Below are positions 18,221 through 26,612 of a DNA stretch of 64,000 nt, one piece after another; the stretch's first letter is position 1; every line of letters begins with the position of its first letter. The translations under genes were made by a program, and so were the position numbers. Origin of the DNA: CAZBRS01 sp964494475. Lineage in GTDB: Bacteria > Myxococcota_A > UBA9042 > CAZBRS01. Below the pieces are notes generated by a model. It had not been told where the DNA came from and ran no database searches. It saw only the letters and a program-made list of their open reading frames with translations. The stretch lies in contig CAZBRS010000026.1 of assembly GCA_964494475.1 (NCBI GenBank), positions 13,760-77,759 on the forward strand, given 5' to 3'.

Positions 18221-19558
18221 ATGAACCGGTCCCAGTCCCTGTGTTCGCGTCTCCCGGCGCTCCTCGCGCTCCTGGTGGTCTTCGGGTCGGGCACGGCGTT
18301 CGGCCAGGCCGCTACGCGCGGGCTCGGCGTCGTCATCGTCCCCGGCAAGGGCACCGACGAGGCGCGCGTGCTCGAGGTCAAGCCCACGTTCCGTCGCTAC
18401 CTGCGCCTGCTCGAGGGCGTGACCCTCAAGGACCCGTCGGTGCTCATGACGCCCGGGGCCGAGGCCGAGCTCACCTCCCAGGTCAACGCCGCGTTCAGCG
18501 CCCTGAACACCAAGGACTTCGCCGGCGCCCGTCAGGTGCTGGCCGGCATCGAAGAGCGCATGCTGGGCCTGCCCGCCAGCGACGACACGGTCTTCCTGGC
18601 GCGCTTCTACAAGGCCTACGGCTGCGCGCTGGTCGGCAGCGGGCTCGTCCAGGAGGGCGTGGCGCGCATCAAGACCTCGCTCTTCCTGTTCGGCGAGCAG
18701 GCGGTCGACGAGTACGGTTACTCGCCCGATACGCGCGATTCGTTCCTGCAGGCCAAGCGCGAGATCGAAGATCTGCCGAGCGGCGGGCTCGAGCTCTCGA
18801 GCGTGCCCGATCGCGCCGAAATCTACATCGACGGAAAGTTCGCGGGCATCTCGCCCCTGAAGCTCGATCGCCTGCCCCAGGGCAACCACCCCGTGCGCAC
18901 CGCGGTGCCCGGGCACGAGCAGCGCTTCCAGCTCGTGCAGGTGGCGTCGGGCTCGCGCACGCCCTCGGTGATCCAGATGACCCCCACGGCCTTCGCGGGT
19001 GCGCTCAAGGGCCCCGAGTCGCGCCTCGAGGGCGCCGCGAGCGCCAACGAGGCGGCCTCTGACATGGCCGCGCTCAAGAACTCGCTCAGCGCCGACGAGT
19101 TGGCGTTCGTCGTGCTGACCGAGGAGCCCGGAGCGTTCGTGGCCAAGGGCTTCTACACCAACAAAGATGGCAAGACGTTCGACGTCGACGACCGCATCGA
19201 GAAGGGCGGGGCGTTCTCGGAGAACGTGAAGAACTTCGTGGCCTACCTCACCGGCGCTCAGGTGCGCGACGAGGCGAAGGTCACGTCGCTCGGGCGGCCG
19301 CTCGCGGTCCTGGACTCGACGGCGGGCGGCGCGGTCGAGAGCGGCGACGATCTCATCCTCGATCCCAACAGCCCCATGTTCGCCGAGCTGAAGAAGAAGA
19401 AAGAGCAGAAGAGCATCCTGACCGAGTGGTGGTTCATCACGGGCGTCGCGGTGCTCGTCGCGGGCGCCGGCACGGGCGTCTACTTCCTCACGCGCTCGAC
19501 GGGCACGTCGTCGTCCGACGCCACGGGCTCCCTGCGCGTCGACGTTCATCCCTACTAG
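18221..19558 (+). CDS. exported PEGA-domain protein with C-terminal membrane anchor
   Basis: A Sec signal peptide (LPALLALLVVFGSGTAFGQA) is followed by a helical, TPR-like region (~40-185) with FSALNTKDFAGARQVLAGI. A PEGA domain follows at ~190-240 (LELSSVPDRAEIYIDGKFAG, SPLKLDRLPQGNHPV). PEGA domains are short envelope beta modules thought to bind surface structures. A long middle part has no clear family. Near the C-terminus a Lys-rich stretch (ELKKKKEQKS) precedes a single transmembrane helix, WWFITGVAVLVAGAGTGVYF, and a short tail. It lies 20 bp downstream of the kelch lipoprotein gene, and the two probably act together at the cell surface. Confidence 0.82.
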   Translation: MNRSQSLCSRLPALLALLVVFGSGTAFGQAATRGLGVVIVPGKGTDEARVLEVKPTFRRYLRLLEGVTLKDPSVLMTPGAEAELTSQVNAAFSALNTKDFAGARQVLAGIEERMLGLPASDDTVFLARFYKAYGCALVGSGLVQEGVARIKTSLFLFGEQAVDEYGYSPDTRDSFLQAKREIEDLPSGGLELSSVPDRAEIYIDGKFAGISPLKLDRLPQGNHPVRTAVPGHEQRFQLVQVASGSRTPSVIQMTPTAFAGALKGPESRLEGAASANEAASDMAALKNSLSADELAFVVLTEEPGAFVAKGFYTNKDGKTFDVDDRIEKGGAFSENVKNFVAYLTGAQVRDEAKVTSLGRPLAVLDSTAGGAVESGDDLILDPNSPMFAELKKKKEQKSILTEWWFITGVAVLVAGAGTGVYFLTRSTGTSSSDATGSLRVDVHPY

Positions 19559-19600
19559 CCTGTCCTCTCCCCGCCCCCCCACCATGCTGCTCCCCCGCCC

Positions 19601-20914
19601 ATGACCCTGTTCGAGCCGCCCGAGCGCCTCGATTCGCTCGCGCCCCTGGCCGAGCGCATGCGCCCGGCGACCTTCGACGACGTGGTCGGGGTGCCCGAGC
19701 TCGCCGGGCCCGACGCGCCCCTCCGACGCCTCATCGAGGCGGGGCGCGCCCCGTCGCTGGTTTTCTGGGGTCCTCCCGGCACGGGCAAGACCACGCTCGC
19801 GCGCCTGGTGTCGCGCGTGGCGAAGTTGCCGTTCGTGCACTTCTCGGCCGTGACGTCGGGGGTCAAGGAGGTGAAGGGCATCCTGGAGGAGGCCCGGCGG
19901 CGGGCGCGCTTCGAGGGAACTCGAACGGTGCTCTTCGTCGACGAGATCCACCACTTCAACAAGAACCAGCAGGACGCCTTCCTGCCCTACGTGGAAGACG
20001 GCACCATCGTACTGCTCGGCGCCACCATCGAGAACCCGTCGTTCTACCTGAACCGCGCGCTGCTCTCGCGCGTGCGGGTGGTGGTGCTGAACGCCCACGC
20101 CGAGGCCGACCTGGTGCTGCTGCTGCGGCGCGCGCTCGAACGCGACAGCGCGCTCCGGGCGGTGGTGCAGGGGTGGAGCGACGAGGCCCTGCAGGGCGTG
20201 GCGCGCTGGGGCAACGGCGACGCCCGGCGAGCCCTCGGCCTGCTCGACGAGACCGTGGCGCTGCTGGCGTCCGAGGGCGGCGCGCGCCTCGACGCCGACG
20301 CGCTCCAGCGTTTGGCCCCCGTGCTTCAGCTTCGCCACGATCGGGGTGGCGACGACCACTACGACGTGATCAGTGCGCTCATCAAGAGCCTGCGGGGCTC
20401 CGACCCCGACGCGGCGCTCTACTGGCTGGCTCACCTGCTCGAGGCGGGCGAGGACCCGCTGTTCGTGGCGCGGCGCCTGGTCATTTTTGCGTCCGAAGAC
20501 GTGGGCAACGCCGATCCGCGCGCGCTGCAGGTGGCGGTGGCCGCGCTCGAGGCCTTTCGCTTCGTGGGGCTGCCCGAGGGGGCGCTGGCCCTGGCCCAGG
20601 CCACGACCTACCTGGCGTCGGTGCCCAAGTCGAACGCGTCGTACGCCGGCCTGAAGGCGGCGCGCGAGGCGGTCCGGAGGCACGGGAACCAGCCCGTGCC
20701 GGCCCACCTGAAGAACGCCCCCACCGCGCTGCTGCGCGAGATCGGCAACGCCGAGGGCTACGACTACCCGCACGACCACCCCGAGGGCCTGGCGCCGGGC
20801 GTGCACTACCTGCCCGATGCCCTGCGGGGCGCGCGCTTCTACCTGCCGACGGCGCGTGGCTTCGAGAAGAAGATCGGCGAATTCCTCGACTGGGTGCGCA
20901 GCCACCGATCCTGA
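19601..20914 (+). CDS. rarA: replication-associated recombination protein A (RarA/MgsA AAA+ ATPase)
   Basis: RarA is a clamp-loader-related AAA+ ATPase that acts at stalled replication forks. Walker A GPPGTGKT is at residues 57-64, Walker B LFVDEIHHF at ~112-120, and sensor 1 is LLGATIENPSF. The arginine-finger region NRALLSR follows, with the C-terminal tetramerisation domain (HYDVISALIKSLRGSDPDAA, ASEDVGNADPRAL). The length (437 aa) is typical of the family. The start ATG follows a C-rich stretch with no obvious ribosome site. The gene ends in TGA immediately followed by the reversed stop of the convergent sigma-like gene; the two stops together form the palindrome TGATCA. Confidence 0.95.
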   Translation: MTLFEPPERLDSLAPLAERMRPATFDDVVGVPELAGPDAPLRRLIEAGRAPSLVFWGPPGTGKTTLARLVSRVAKLPFVHFSAVTSGVKEVKGILEEARRRARFEGTRTVLFVDEIHHFNKNQQDAFLPYVEDGTIVLLGATIENPSFYLNRALLSRVRVVVLNAHAEADLVLLLRRALERDSALRAVVQGWSDEALQGVARWGNGDARRALGLLDETVALLASEGGARLDADALQRLAPVLQLRHDRGGDDHYDVISALIKSLRGSDPDAALYWLAHLLEAGEDPLFVARRLVIFASEDVGNADPRALQVAVAALEAFRFVGLPEGALALAQATTYLASVPKSNASYAGLKAAREAVRRHGNQPVPAHLKNAPTALLREIGNAEGYDYPHDHPEGLAPGVHYLPDALRGARFYLPTARGFEKKIGEFLDWVRSHRS

Positions 20915-21418
20915 TCACGCGGCTCCGAAGCGTTCGAGCGCCCCGGCGCGCAGGCCCGTGAGCACGCGGTCGAGGGTGCGCCGGATGGTCCAGCGCGAGC
21001 CGAAGCGCGCCGGGAGCTCGGCCGGGCGGGCCTCGGACGAGGCCAACAGGGTGTGCTCGACGAGACGGCGATCGTTCCAGGCCAGGGCGCCCAATTGCTC
21101 GGTGAGCCAGACCCGCCGGACCGAGCCGTCGAGGCGCGACTCGGGGCTGGTGACCGAGGCGGTGGCCGCGATCGCCGGGTCGAGCGGCACCTCGTGGCGG
21201 AGGAAGCGCACCTCGTCGCGCAGGCTGTTCAATACGCGCGTACGGATGCGTCGGGCCACGTCGCTCCAGGGCAGATCGGGCTCGCCGGCCTGCAGCTCGA
21301 AGAGCGTGGCCACGCCGATGGCCACGGCCTCCTCTTCGCTGAGCACCGGGCCGAACCAGCGGCGACCGCGCGACCAGGCCATGCGGGCGTTTCTTCGAGC
21401 TTCGTCGAGCAGGTCCAT
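20915..21418 (-). CDS. 167-aa protein with sigma-factor-like helical pattern
   Basis: The ATG at 21418 (MDLLDEARRNARMAW) is chosen because GGAGG lies 5 bases upstream; a longer frame exists but lacks such a site. The sequence is all-helical. Residues ~25-75 (EEEAVAIGVATLFEL, SDVARRIRTRVLNSLRDEVR) resemble sigma70 region 2. The C-terminal third (SEARPAELPARFGSRWTIRRTLDRVL) resembles a helix-turn-helix of region 4. There are no transmembrane segments. If it is a sigma factor it is a short and divergent one; another DNA-binding helical protein is possible. The stop codon abuts that of rarA. Confidence 0.6.
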   Translation of the reverse strand: MDLLDEARRNARMAWSRGRRWFGPVLSEEEAVAIGVATLFELQAGEPDLPWSDVARRIRTRVLNSLRDEVRFLRHEVPLDPAIAATASVTSPESRLDGSVRRVWLTEQLGALAWNDRRLVEHTLLASSEARPAELPARFGSRWTIRRTLDRVLTGLRAGALERFGAA

Positions 21419-21560
21419 CGGGGCCTCCGTGGTCGTGCACCCATCCTCTATCGTTCTCCATTGCAAGCGATGTGCCCAGCGGCGCGCGGGGGCGCGGGCG
21501 GCCCCTGGAGCGGCGCCGGCCGATCCATTGGGCGCGGCGTGGGGAGCCGACACCCCGCTC

Positions 21561-22985
21561 TTACTGGGGAGGGTCGTCCCGGGCAGCGGGATCGTCGCGA
21601 AGCGCGCGCGCGAGCGCCGAGAGCGAGGTCAGGCCTTGCGCCACCGCCTCGACGACGCGCCGACCGGTGGCGGCGTCGCCCAGGGAGAGCACGCGCTCGA
21701 GCCACGCCTGGCGCGGGCTGTCGAGCCGCAGATCGACCACGGGCGCCAGGGCGCGCCGGAGGCGTTCGGCGAGGCGCTCGAGCTCGCGCACCGAGCGGCG
21801 GGGAGAGGTCTCGAGGGGCGTGCCGCGCTTCGGCACCAGGAAGCTGACGTTGCAGTGCAGGCGCGTGCGGCGGGCGAGCTCGGAGAGGTCGGCGCGCGCC
21901 TCGGCCAGGTCGTCATCGGTCTCGCCCGGCAGCCCGGCCACCTGGTACAGCCGCAGGCCGTCGAAGCCGTGGGCACGGGCGAGCTCGGCGGCGTGGGCCA
22001 CGTGGGCGCGCGTGACCTGCTTCTCGATGAGGCCGCGCAGGCGCTCGCTGAGGCCGTCGACGCCCAGGGTGAGCGTGTGGACGCCGGCTGCGCGCAGCAG
22101 GCGGGCCAGGCCGTCGTCGAGCACGTCGGCGCGCAGCGACGAGAGCGAGACCTGCTGCCCGCGGGCCGTGAACGTCTCGAGCAATCGCGGCAGCCCGGGG
22201 TGTTCGGAGACCGCGGCCCCGATGAGGCCCAGGCGCGGCCAGGCGGCCAGATCGAGGTCGAGCAGGGCGTCGGTGGACGCCACGCGGTACGCGCAGCGGG
22301 GGTGGCGCATCACGCAGAAGTGGCAGCCGCGGGGGCAGCCGCGGGACACCTCGACCAGGAAGCGATCGGAGAGCTCGGCCGACGGGGAGGTCCACGCGCC
22401 CCAGGCGGGCAGGTCGGAGCGTGGCGCCACCACGAGGGGGGGGAGCGCCGCGGCGTTGGACTCGCTGACCGAGCCGGGCAGGCGGGCCAGGCGCGCCAGG
22501 CGATCGGCGCGGTCGGAGCCCTCGGCCAGGGCCTCGAGCCAGGCCTCGCGCCAGGGCTCGAGCTCGCCCTGCCAGACCAGATCGGCCACGGGCAGGAAGG
22601 GCAGCGGGTTCGAGAGCGTCACGCTGCCGCCGAGCAGCACGGGGGGGTCGTCGTCAGTGCGCTGTTCGGCCAGGGGGGCGATGCCTGCGGTCTTCAGCCA
22701 GCGGGCCAGCGGCACCAGGTCGGGCTCCCAGGCCACCGTGACGGCCAGCGCCGCAACGTCACGGGGCCCGCAGCCGCTCTCGAGCGAGCGGAGCCCCTCC
22801 TCGTGGTCGAGCACGAAGCGCTCGCACCGCAACGCCGGGTGGGCCTGGATCCAGCGGTAGAGGAGCTGGAACGCGAGCGAGCTGGCGGCGACCCGGTAAG
22901 GCCCCGGGAAGGCGAGGCCGACGGGCACGAGCGCCTGCTTGCTCGACGTGCCGAGCTCGACGAAGGGGGAGCGCGCCGGCCTCAA
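21561..22985 (-). CDS. radical SAM protein (B12-binding-type family)
   Basis: Radical SAM enzymes use a [4Fe-4S] cluster and S-adenosylmethionine for radical chemistry. The cluster motif CPRGCHFC lies at about residue 215, preceded by SDRFLVEVSRG. The N-terminal ~190 residues (AFPGPYRVAASSLAFQLLYR, VLLGGSVTLSNPLPFLPVAD) look like the cobalamin-binding-like domain found in this subfamily. A TIM-barrel-like stretch (LSSLRADVLDDGLARLL, TLTLGVDGLSERLRG, LYQVAGLPGETDDDL) follows. No ATG is available. A TTG at 22985 overlaps the TGA of the upstream protease as ATTGA, implying translational coupling. The family includes methylthiotransferases and several uncharacterised methylases, so the substrate cannot be named. 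Confidence 0.85.
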   Translation of the reverse strand: MRPARSPFVELGTSSKQALVPVGLAFPGPYRVAASSLAFQLLYRWIQAHPALRCERFVLDHEEGLRSLESGCGPRDVAALAVTVAWEPDLVPLARWLKTAGIAPLAEQRTDDDPPVLLGGSVTLSNPLPFLPVADLVWQGELEPWREAWLEALAEGSDRADRLARLARLPGSVSESNAAALPPLVVAPRSDLPAWGAWTSPSAELSDRFLVEVSRGCPRGCHFCVMRHPRCAYRVASTDALLDLDLAAWPRLGLIGAAVSEHPGLPRLLETFTARGQQVSLSSLRADVLDDGLARLLRAAGVHTLTLGVDGLSERLRGLIEKQVTRAHVAHAAELARAHGFDGLRLYQVAGLPGETDDDLAEARADLSELARRTRLHCNVSFLVPKRGTPLETSPRRSVRELERLAERLRRALAPVVDLRLDSPRQAWLERVLSLGDAATGRRVVEAVAQGLTSLSALARALRDDPAARDDPPQ

Positions 22986-24454
22986 TGCGCGCCTCGCCAG
23001 GCGCACCCCGAGGCGCTCGCGCGCGGGGCGTCGTCGACGTCGTCGAGGGGGGCCTCCGCATCGCCGACGGCCTCGGCGTGGTCGGCGAGGGCGCCGCCCG
23101 CGAGGGCCGCGAACGCGGCGGTCACGTCGAGGCGGGGGACGCCCCCCGCGGGGTGGGTGGCCAGGGGCACGCGCACGCCCGACGCGAGCAGGGCGGCGGC
23201 CACGACCTCGGGGCGCACGCCGGGCGCGGCCTCGAAGAGCAGGGCGGCGGCGCCCGCCACGACGGGGCTGGCCTGGCTGGTGCCCGTGTACCAGGTGAAG
23301 GCGCTGCCCCACAGGTCGTCGGAGGTGACGTGGACGCCCGGCGCCAGCAGGTCGAGGCAGGCGCTCACGTTCGTGAAGCACGCCGGTGTGTCGGGGCCCG
23401 TGGCCTCGTCGGCGCAGTCGGGGAAGTCCGACCACGTCTCCTGGTAGGTGCCCGAGTCGGGCTCGCGGCCGCGATCGGAGACGTGGACGGCGCCCACCCC
23501 CAGCACGCCCGGCAGGCACGCGGGCAGCGTGACCGCGTCGGCCCGGCCGTCGTTGCCCGTGCACGCCACGTTGAGCACGCCGCGCGCGGCCAGCGCGGAC
23601 CAGGACGTGGCGGCGAGCTCGACCCAGGCGAAGTCGTCGGAGCAGGGGCACGATCGGAACGTGAGATCGGACTCGAGGCTGGCGTTCGAGACGCGCAGGT
23701 CGGGCCAGCGCTCGAAGTGGGCCGCGGCGTGGTCGACGGCGGCGGCCCAGTCGGAGACCCAGCCCGCGTTGGTCTGGTCGAGCACCTTGTAGACCAGCAG
23801 GCGCGCGCCCGGGGCGACGCCGGGGTGGGCCACGTGGCCCGCGGAGGCCAGCAGCCCCGCCACGTTGGTGCCGTGCCCGTTGTCGTCGTCGATGGCCTCT
23901 CCGGCCTGGCCTTCGCTCAGGAAGGAGCCGCCCACCAGCACGCGCCCCGCGAAGTCGGGGTGGTCGCGCGCGATCCCCGAGTCGAACACGGCGATCGTCA
24001 CGCCCGAGCCCGACACCCCGAAGGCGGCGCGGGCCTGGTCGGCCCCCACGTAGGGCAGGGCCTCGGCCGCGGCGCCGCGCAGCCGCGCGTCGGGTCCCAG
24101 GCGCCGGACGGAGGTCGAGGCCTGCAGCGCGGCGAGGGCTGCCGGCGTGACCACGCCCGTGAGCGCCGGGAGGGTCGAGTAGCGGTGCCGCGGCTCCCAC
24201 CCCGTGCCCTCGAGCGCGGCCAGCACCCGGCCCTGGGCCTGGCGGATGGCCGCGCGCCCCGCCTTCGACCAGCCGGGCGCGGCGCCGTCGGCTCCGGTGA
24301 GCCCCGGCGCGTCGAGCAGCACGAGCACGACCGGCCGGCGCCCGGCGGCCACGTCGGCCGCGAGGCCCGGGTCGACGCGGGGCGCGGCGAACACGCTCGT
24401 CGTGACGAGCAGCGCCAGGGCCAAGGCGGTGGGGGAGCGGACGAAGGGCGTCAC
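22982..24454 (-). CDS. secreted subtilisin-like serine protease (S8)
   Basis: The ATG at 24454 gives a Sec signal ending TTSVFAAP. Residues ~40-120 look like an inhibitor I9-type propeptide (RYSTLPALTGVVTPAALAAL). The catalytic triad is complete: Asp158 in AVFDSGI, His194 in DNGHGTNVAG and Ser393 in YTGTSQASPVVAG; a TGNDG loop at ~299-303 is also present. Six or more Cys lie in the catalytic domain (for example SCPCSDD, FPDCADE and CFTNVSAC), suggesting disulfides in the exported enzyme. The length is 490 aa. The 3' end overlaps the TTG start of a radical SAM gene. A good promoter (TTGACA-N17-TACAAA) lies just upstream. Confidence 0.93.
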   Translation of the reverse strand: MTPFVRSPTALALALLVTTSVFAAPRVDPGLAADVAAGRRPVVLVLLDAPGLTGADGAAPGWSKAGRAAIRQAQGRVLAALEGTGWEPRHRYSTLPALTGVVTPAALAALQASTSVRRLGPDARLRGAAAEALPYVGADQARAAFGVSGSGVTIAVFDSGIARDHPDFAGRVLVGGSFLSEGQAGEAIDDDNGHGTNVAGLLASAGHVAHPGVAPGARLLVYKVLDQTNAGWVSDWAAAVDHAAAHFERWPDLRVSNASLESDLTFRSCPCSDDFAWVELAATSWSALAARGVLNVACTGNDGRADAVTLPACLPGVLGVGAVHVSDRGREPDSGTYQETWSDFPDCADEATGPDTPACFTNVSACLDLLAPGVHVTSDDLWGSAFTWYTGTSQASPVVAGAAALLFEAAPGVRPEVVAAALLASGVRVPLATHPAGGVPRLDVTAAFAALAGGALADHAEAVGDAEAPLDDVDDAPRASASGCAWRGAH

Positions 24455-24478
24455 GTCATGGAACCTCGTGTTCTGACC

Positions 24479-24507
24479 TTTGTAGGAGGCGCCGCCGTCG
24501 ATGTCAA
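24479..24507 (-). promoter_or_regulatory. sigma70-like promoter for the subtilase gene
   Basis: TTGACA, 17 bases, then TACAAA on the minus strand, with the -10 box ending 24 bp before the ATG at 24454. Confidence 0.65.
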
Positions 24508-24581
24508 CGCGGGGCTGCCGCCGACGGGGTCGCGGCGCGGGCGCCCCGAGGGCCGGTTTCTGCCGGCGAGCCGAGGTTTTT

Positions 24582-24609
24582 TTGACGGTCTCCGGATCCG
24601 GCCTAGCCT
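24582..24609 (+). promoter_or_regulatory. sigma70-like promoter driving the hairpin leader and kinase gene
   Basis: TTGACG, 16 bases, then TAGCCT. Initiation is predicted near 24616, which would put the first perfect stem-loop (24619) at the extreme 5' end of the transcript. Confidence 0.55.
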
Positions 24610-24618
24610 CGACCGCGT

Positions 24619-24806
24619 GAGAGCTCGTGAACCTTTCACGAGCTCTCGGGCAGAACGCCGGAAGGCGTTCTGCGGGTGGGGTGAAGTCCGCGCCGCTATT
24701 TCGGTCACGGCGCGGACGAGGGGCGGGCGACGGCCCGCCCCTGGGGAAACAACGACCTCAGAGCCTGTGACGTCAAATGGTTCACAGGCTCTGAGCGGAG
24801 GCCTCC
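24619..24806 (+). promoter_or_regulatory. array of five perfect stem-loops forming the kinase gene leader
   Basis: Five consecutive perfectly paired inverted repeats fill this stretch. Stem 1 is 24619-24631 with 24635-24647 (13 bp, loop CCT). Stem 2 is 24650-24659 with 24664-24673 (10 bp, GNRA-type loop GGAA). Stem 3 is 24686-24695 with 24708-24717 (10 bp, 12-base loop). Stem 4 is 24719-24728 with 24733-24742 (10 bp, loop GACG). Stem 5 is 24757-24770 with 24782-24795 (14 bp, 11-base loop). The ribosome site then sits in a 10-bp palindrome, GGAGGCCTCC (24797-24806), one base before the ATG. The stems differ in sequence, though stems 1 and 5 share the GTGA...TTCAC apex. Apart from these, the 353-bp gap 24455-24807 holds only the two divergent promoters. 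Confidence 0.8.
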
Positions 24807-24807
24807 C

Positions 24808-26352
24808 ATGCGTTACTGCCGTGCTTGCCGTCGCCACCTGCCCGACGATCGCCGGGTCTGCGCGCGCGACGGGACCGAGTTGCAGCCGCTGCCCGAGCAA
24901 CCGCCCGAGGTGGGCGAGTGGCTCGACAACCGTTACTCCCTCGACGCCCTGATCGCCATCGGCGGGACCAGCCTGGTCTTCGAGGCCTACGATCTGGAGC
25001 GCGACGAGCCCTGCGCGGTGAAGGTGCTGAAGCCCGAGCTCGCCGGCGTGCCGACGGTCGTGCGCCACTTCTTCGACGAGGGGCTGCTCACGCGGAGCGT
25101 GCGGCACCCGGGCGTGCTGCCGGTGCGCGACTTCGGCCTGTCCGACACGGGGCGCTTCTACCTGGTGATGGAGCGGGTGCACGCCGAGCGCCTCGACGCG
25201 CTGATCGCGCGGAGGGGCCGGCTGAACTACGACGAGGCCATCGTCCTGGCGCGCGACGTGCTTTCGATCCTGCACGCGGTGCACGCGGCCGGCATCGTCC
25301 ACCTGGACGTGAAGCCCGAGAACCTCTTCGTGGCGCGCGATCGCATCGTGCTGTACGACTTCGGCAGCGCGCTCCGGGTCGAGGCCCGGCCGCCCGCCGG
25401 GACTCCGCTCTACGGCACCCCGGAGTACATGGCCCCCGAGTGGATCCTGCACCGCGACGCGCGCCCCGGCGCCGACCTCTACGCGCTCGGCATCGTGCTC
25501 TTCGAGGCCGTGACCGGAGACATCCCCTTCACCGCCGACGATCCCATCGACGTGCTCCACAGCCAGGTCCACGCCGCCTTCCCGTTCGAGCGGCTGCGCG
25601 CGGTTCTACCCCCGACCTTCCGCGGTCGCTTCCAGTGGTTCGTGTCGTCGCTGGTCGAGAAGGACCCCGACCAGCGGCTGGGCTCGGCGCTCGACGCGCT
25701 CTCTCTGCTCGAGGACCACCTGGTCGTCGCGCCCCAGCCCATCCTGCTGCCCGCGTCGGCCGCGCCGGTGTGCGAAGAGCCCGAGGTCGGCGGTCGGGCC
25801 CTGCTGCCGGACGGCGAGCCCCCCGCGCCGAACGCCTCGTGCGAGGAGGTCGTGCTCGTGCACGTCGAGCTGCGCGCCGACGAGCCCGAGGTCTGCCGCG
25901 ACGTCCTCGAGCCGTGCTTCGACGGCTGGAAGGGCTTCCTCGAGGACGCGGGAGCGCGCGTGGTCTTCGACTCGGGGGGCACGGTGCGCGTGCTCTACGG
26001 CTGGGGCGTGCCGCCCCGGGCCGCGCAGGTGCTGGAGCACGCCCACGCCCTGCTGGCCGCGATCGCGTCGCTGCGTCGCACCACGCCGATGCCAGACTGC
26101 GACGTCAAGATCGGCGTGGCCATGGGCCGCGTCCACTACGACGCCGACTGGGAGATGGGGCCGGCGAGTGCGCTCGAGGGCGCCTCGGTGGGCATCGCCG
26201 AGCGCCTGTCGGCGCTGGTCCCCGGCTCGGGCATCTCGGTCAACCGGCGCTTCCACGACCAGGTGAACGGCCACGAGCCCGCGCGGCTGCTGGCGAAGAT
26301 CGCGGTGCGGGAGCGGCTGGATCGGGAAGAGGTCTACCTGCTGGCGGCCTGA
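24808..26352 (+). CDS. Ser/Thr protein kinase with C-terminal cyclase-like domain
   Basis: The ATG follows GGAGG in a palindrome. Residues 1-25 carry CRAC and a further Cys, a possible short zinc knuckle. The kinase domain (~43-310) has a glycine loop (AIGGTSLVFEA), Lys72 in CAVKVLK, HLDVKPEN with catalytic Asp167 (HLD instead of HRD), DFG at 184-186 and GTPEYMAPE, so it should be active. From ~350 to 514 the sequence (RVVFDSGGTVRVLYGWG, VKIGVAMGRVHYDAD, ASVGIAERLSALVPGSGISV) resembles a class III nucleotide cyclase domain. I do not see the paired metal-binding Asp residues, so this part is probably a sensory or pseudo-cyclase domain. There is no transmembrane helix, so the protein is cytoplasmic. 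The unusual structured leader suggests post-transcriptional control. Confidence 0.88.
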   Translation: MRYCRACRRHLPDDRRVCARDGTELQPLPEQPPEVGEWLDNRYSLDALIAIGGTSLVFEAYDLERDEPCAVKVLKPELAGVPTVVRHFFDEGLLTRSVRHPGVLPVRDFGLSDTGRFYLVMERVHAERLDALIARRGRLNYDEAIVLARDVLSILHAVHAAGIVHLDVKPENLFVARDRIVLYDFGSALRVEARPPAGTPLYGTPEYMAPEWILHRDARPGADLYALGIVLFEAVTGDIPFTADDPIDVLHSQVHAAFPFERLRAVLPPTFRGRFQWFVSSLVEKDPDQRLGSALDALSLLEDHLVVAPQPILLPASAAPVCEEPEVGGRALLPDGEPPAPNASCEEVVLVHVELRADEPEVCRDVLEPCFDGWKGFLEDAGARVVFDSGGTVRVLYGWGVPPRAAQVLEHAHALLAAIASLRRTTPMPDCDVKIGVAMGRVHYDADWEMGPASALEGASVGIAERLSALVPGSGISVNRRFHDQVNGHEPARLLAKIAVRERLDREEVYLLAA

Positions 26353-26550
26353 TCAGATCTTGATGTCCGACATGGTGCGCGCCTTCTTGCGGGGCGCTTC
26401 GACGTGCGAACGATCCATCAGGATGACCTTCTGCACGACCGGGGCGTCGGGCTTGTAGATCTCTTCGAGCGTGGGCTCGGGCAGGGCGGCCTTCTTGGGG
26501 GGCGTCGCGGGCTTGCGATCGGTCAGGTTGAGGCTCAGCTTTTCGGCCAT
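26353..26550 (-). CDS. 65-aa basic hypothetical protein
   Basis: The ATG at 26550 (MAEKLSLNLTDRKPATPPKK) has GAGGGAG upstream, and its own promoter, TTGACC-N17-GATGAT, lies at 26578-26606. The protein is short, Lys/Pro-rich and probably largely disordered, with no Cys and no membrane segment (ends KKARTMSDIKI). No family was recognised. Its stop is directly adjacent to the kinase gene stop, forming TGATCA. The coding call rests on the start signals and the codon pattern. Confidence 0.55.
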   Translation of the reverse strand: MAEKLSLNLTDRKPATPPKKAALPEPTLEEIYKPDAPVVQKVILMDRSHVEAPRKKARTMSDIKI

Positions 26551-26577
26551 GGCTCCCTCGGCGCGGTAGGCGCTTCC

Positions 26578-26606
26578 ATCATCCTTCAGCGGGCCCGATC
26601 GGTCAA
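26578..26606 (-). promoter_or_regulatory. sigma70-like promoter for the 65-aa protein
   Basis: TTGACC, 17 bases, then GATGAT on the minus strand. Its -35 box is only 6 bp from the divergent hemA -35 box, so one regulator could control both. Confidence 0.45.
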
Positions 26607-26612
26607 TGGGGG

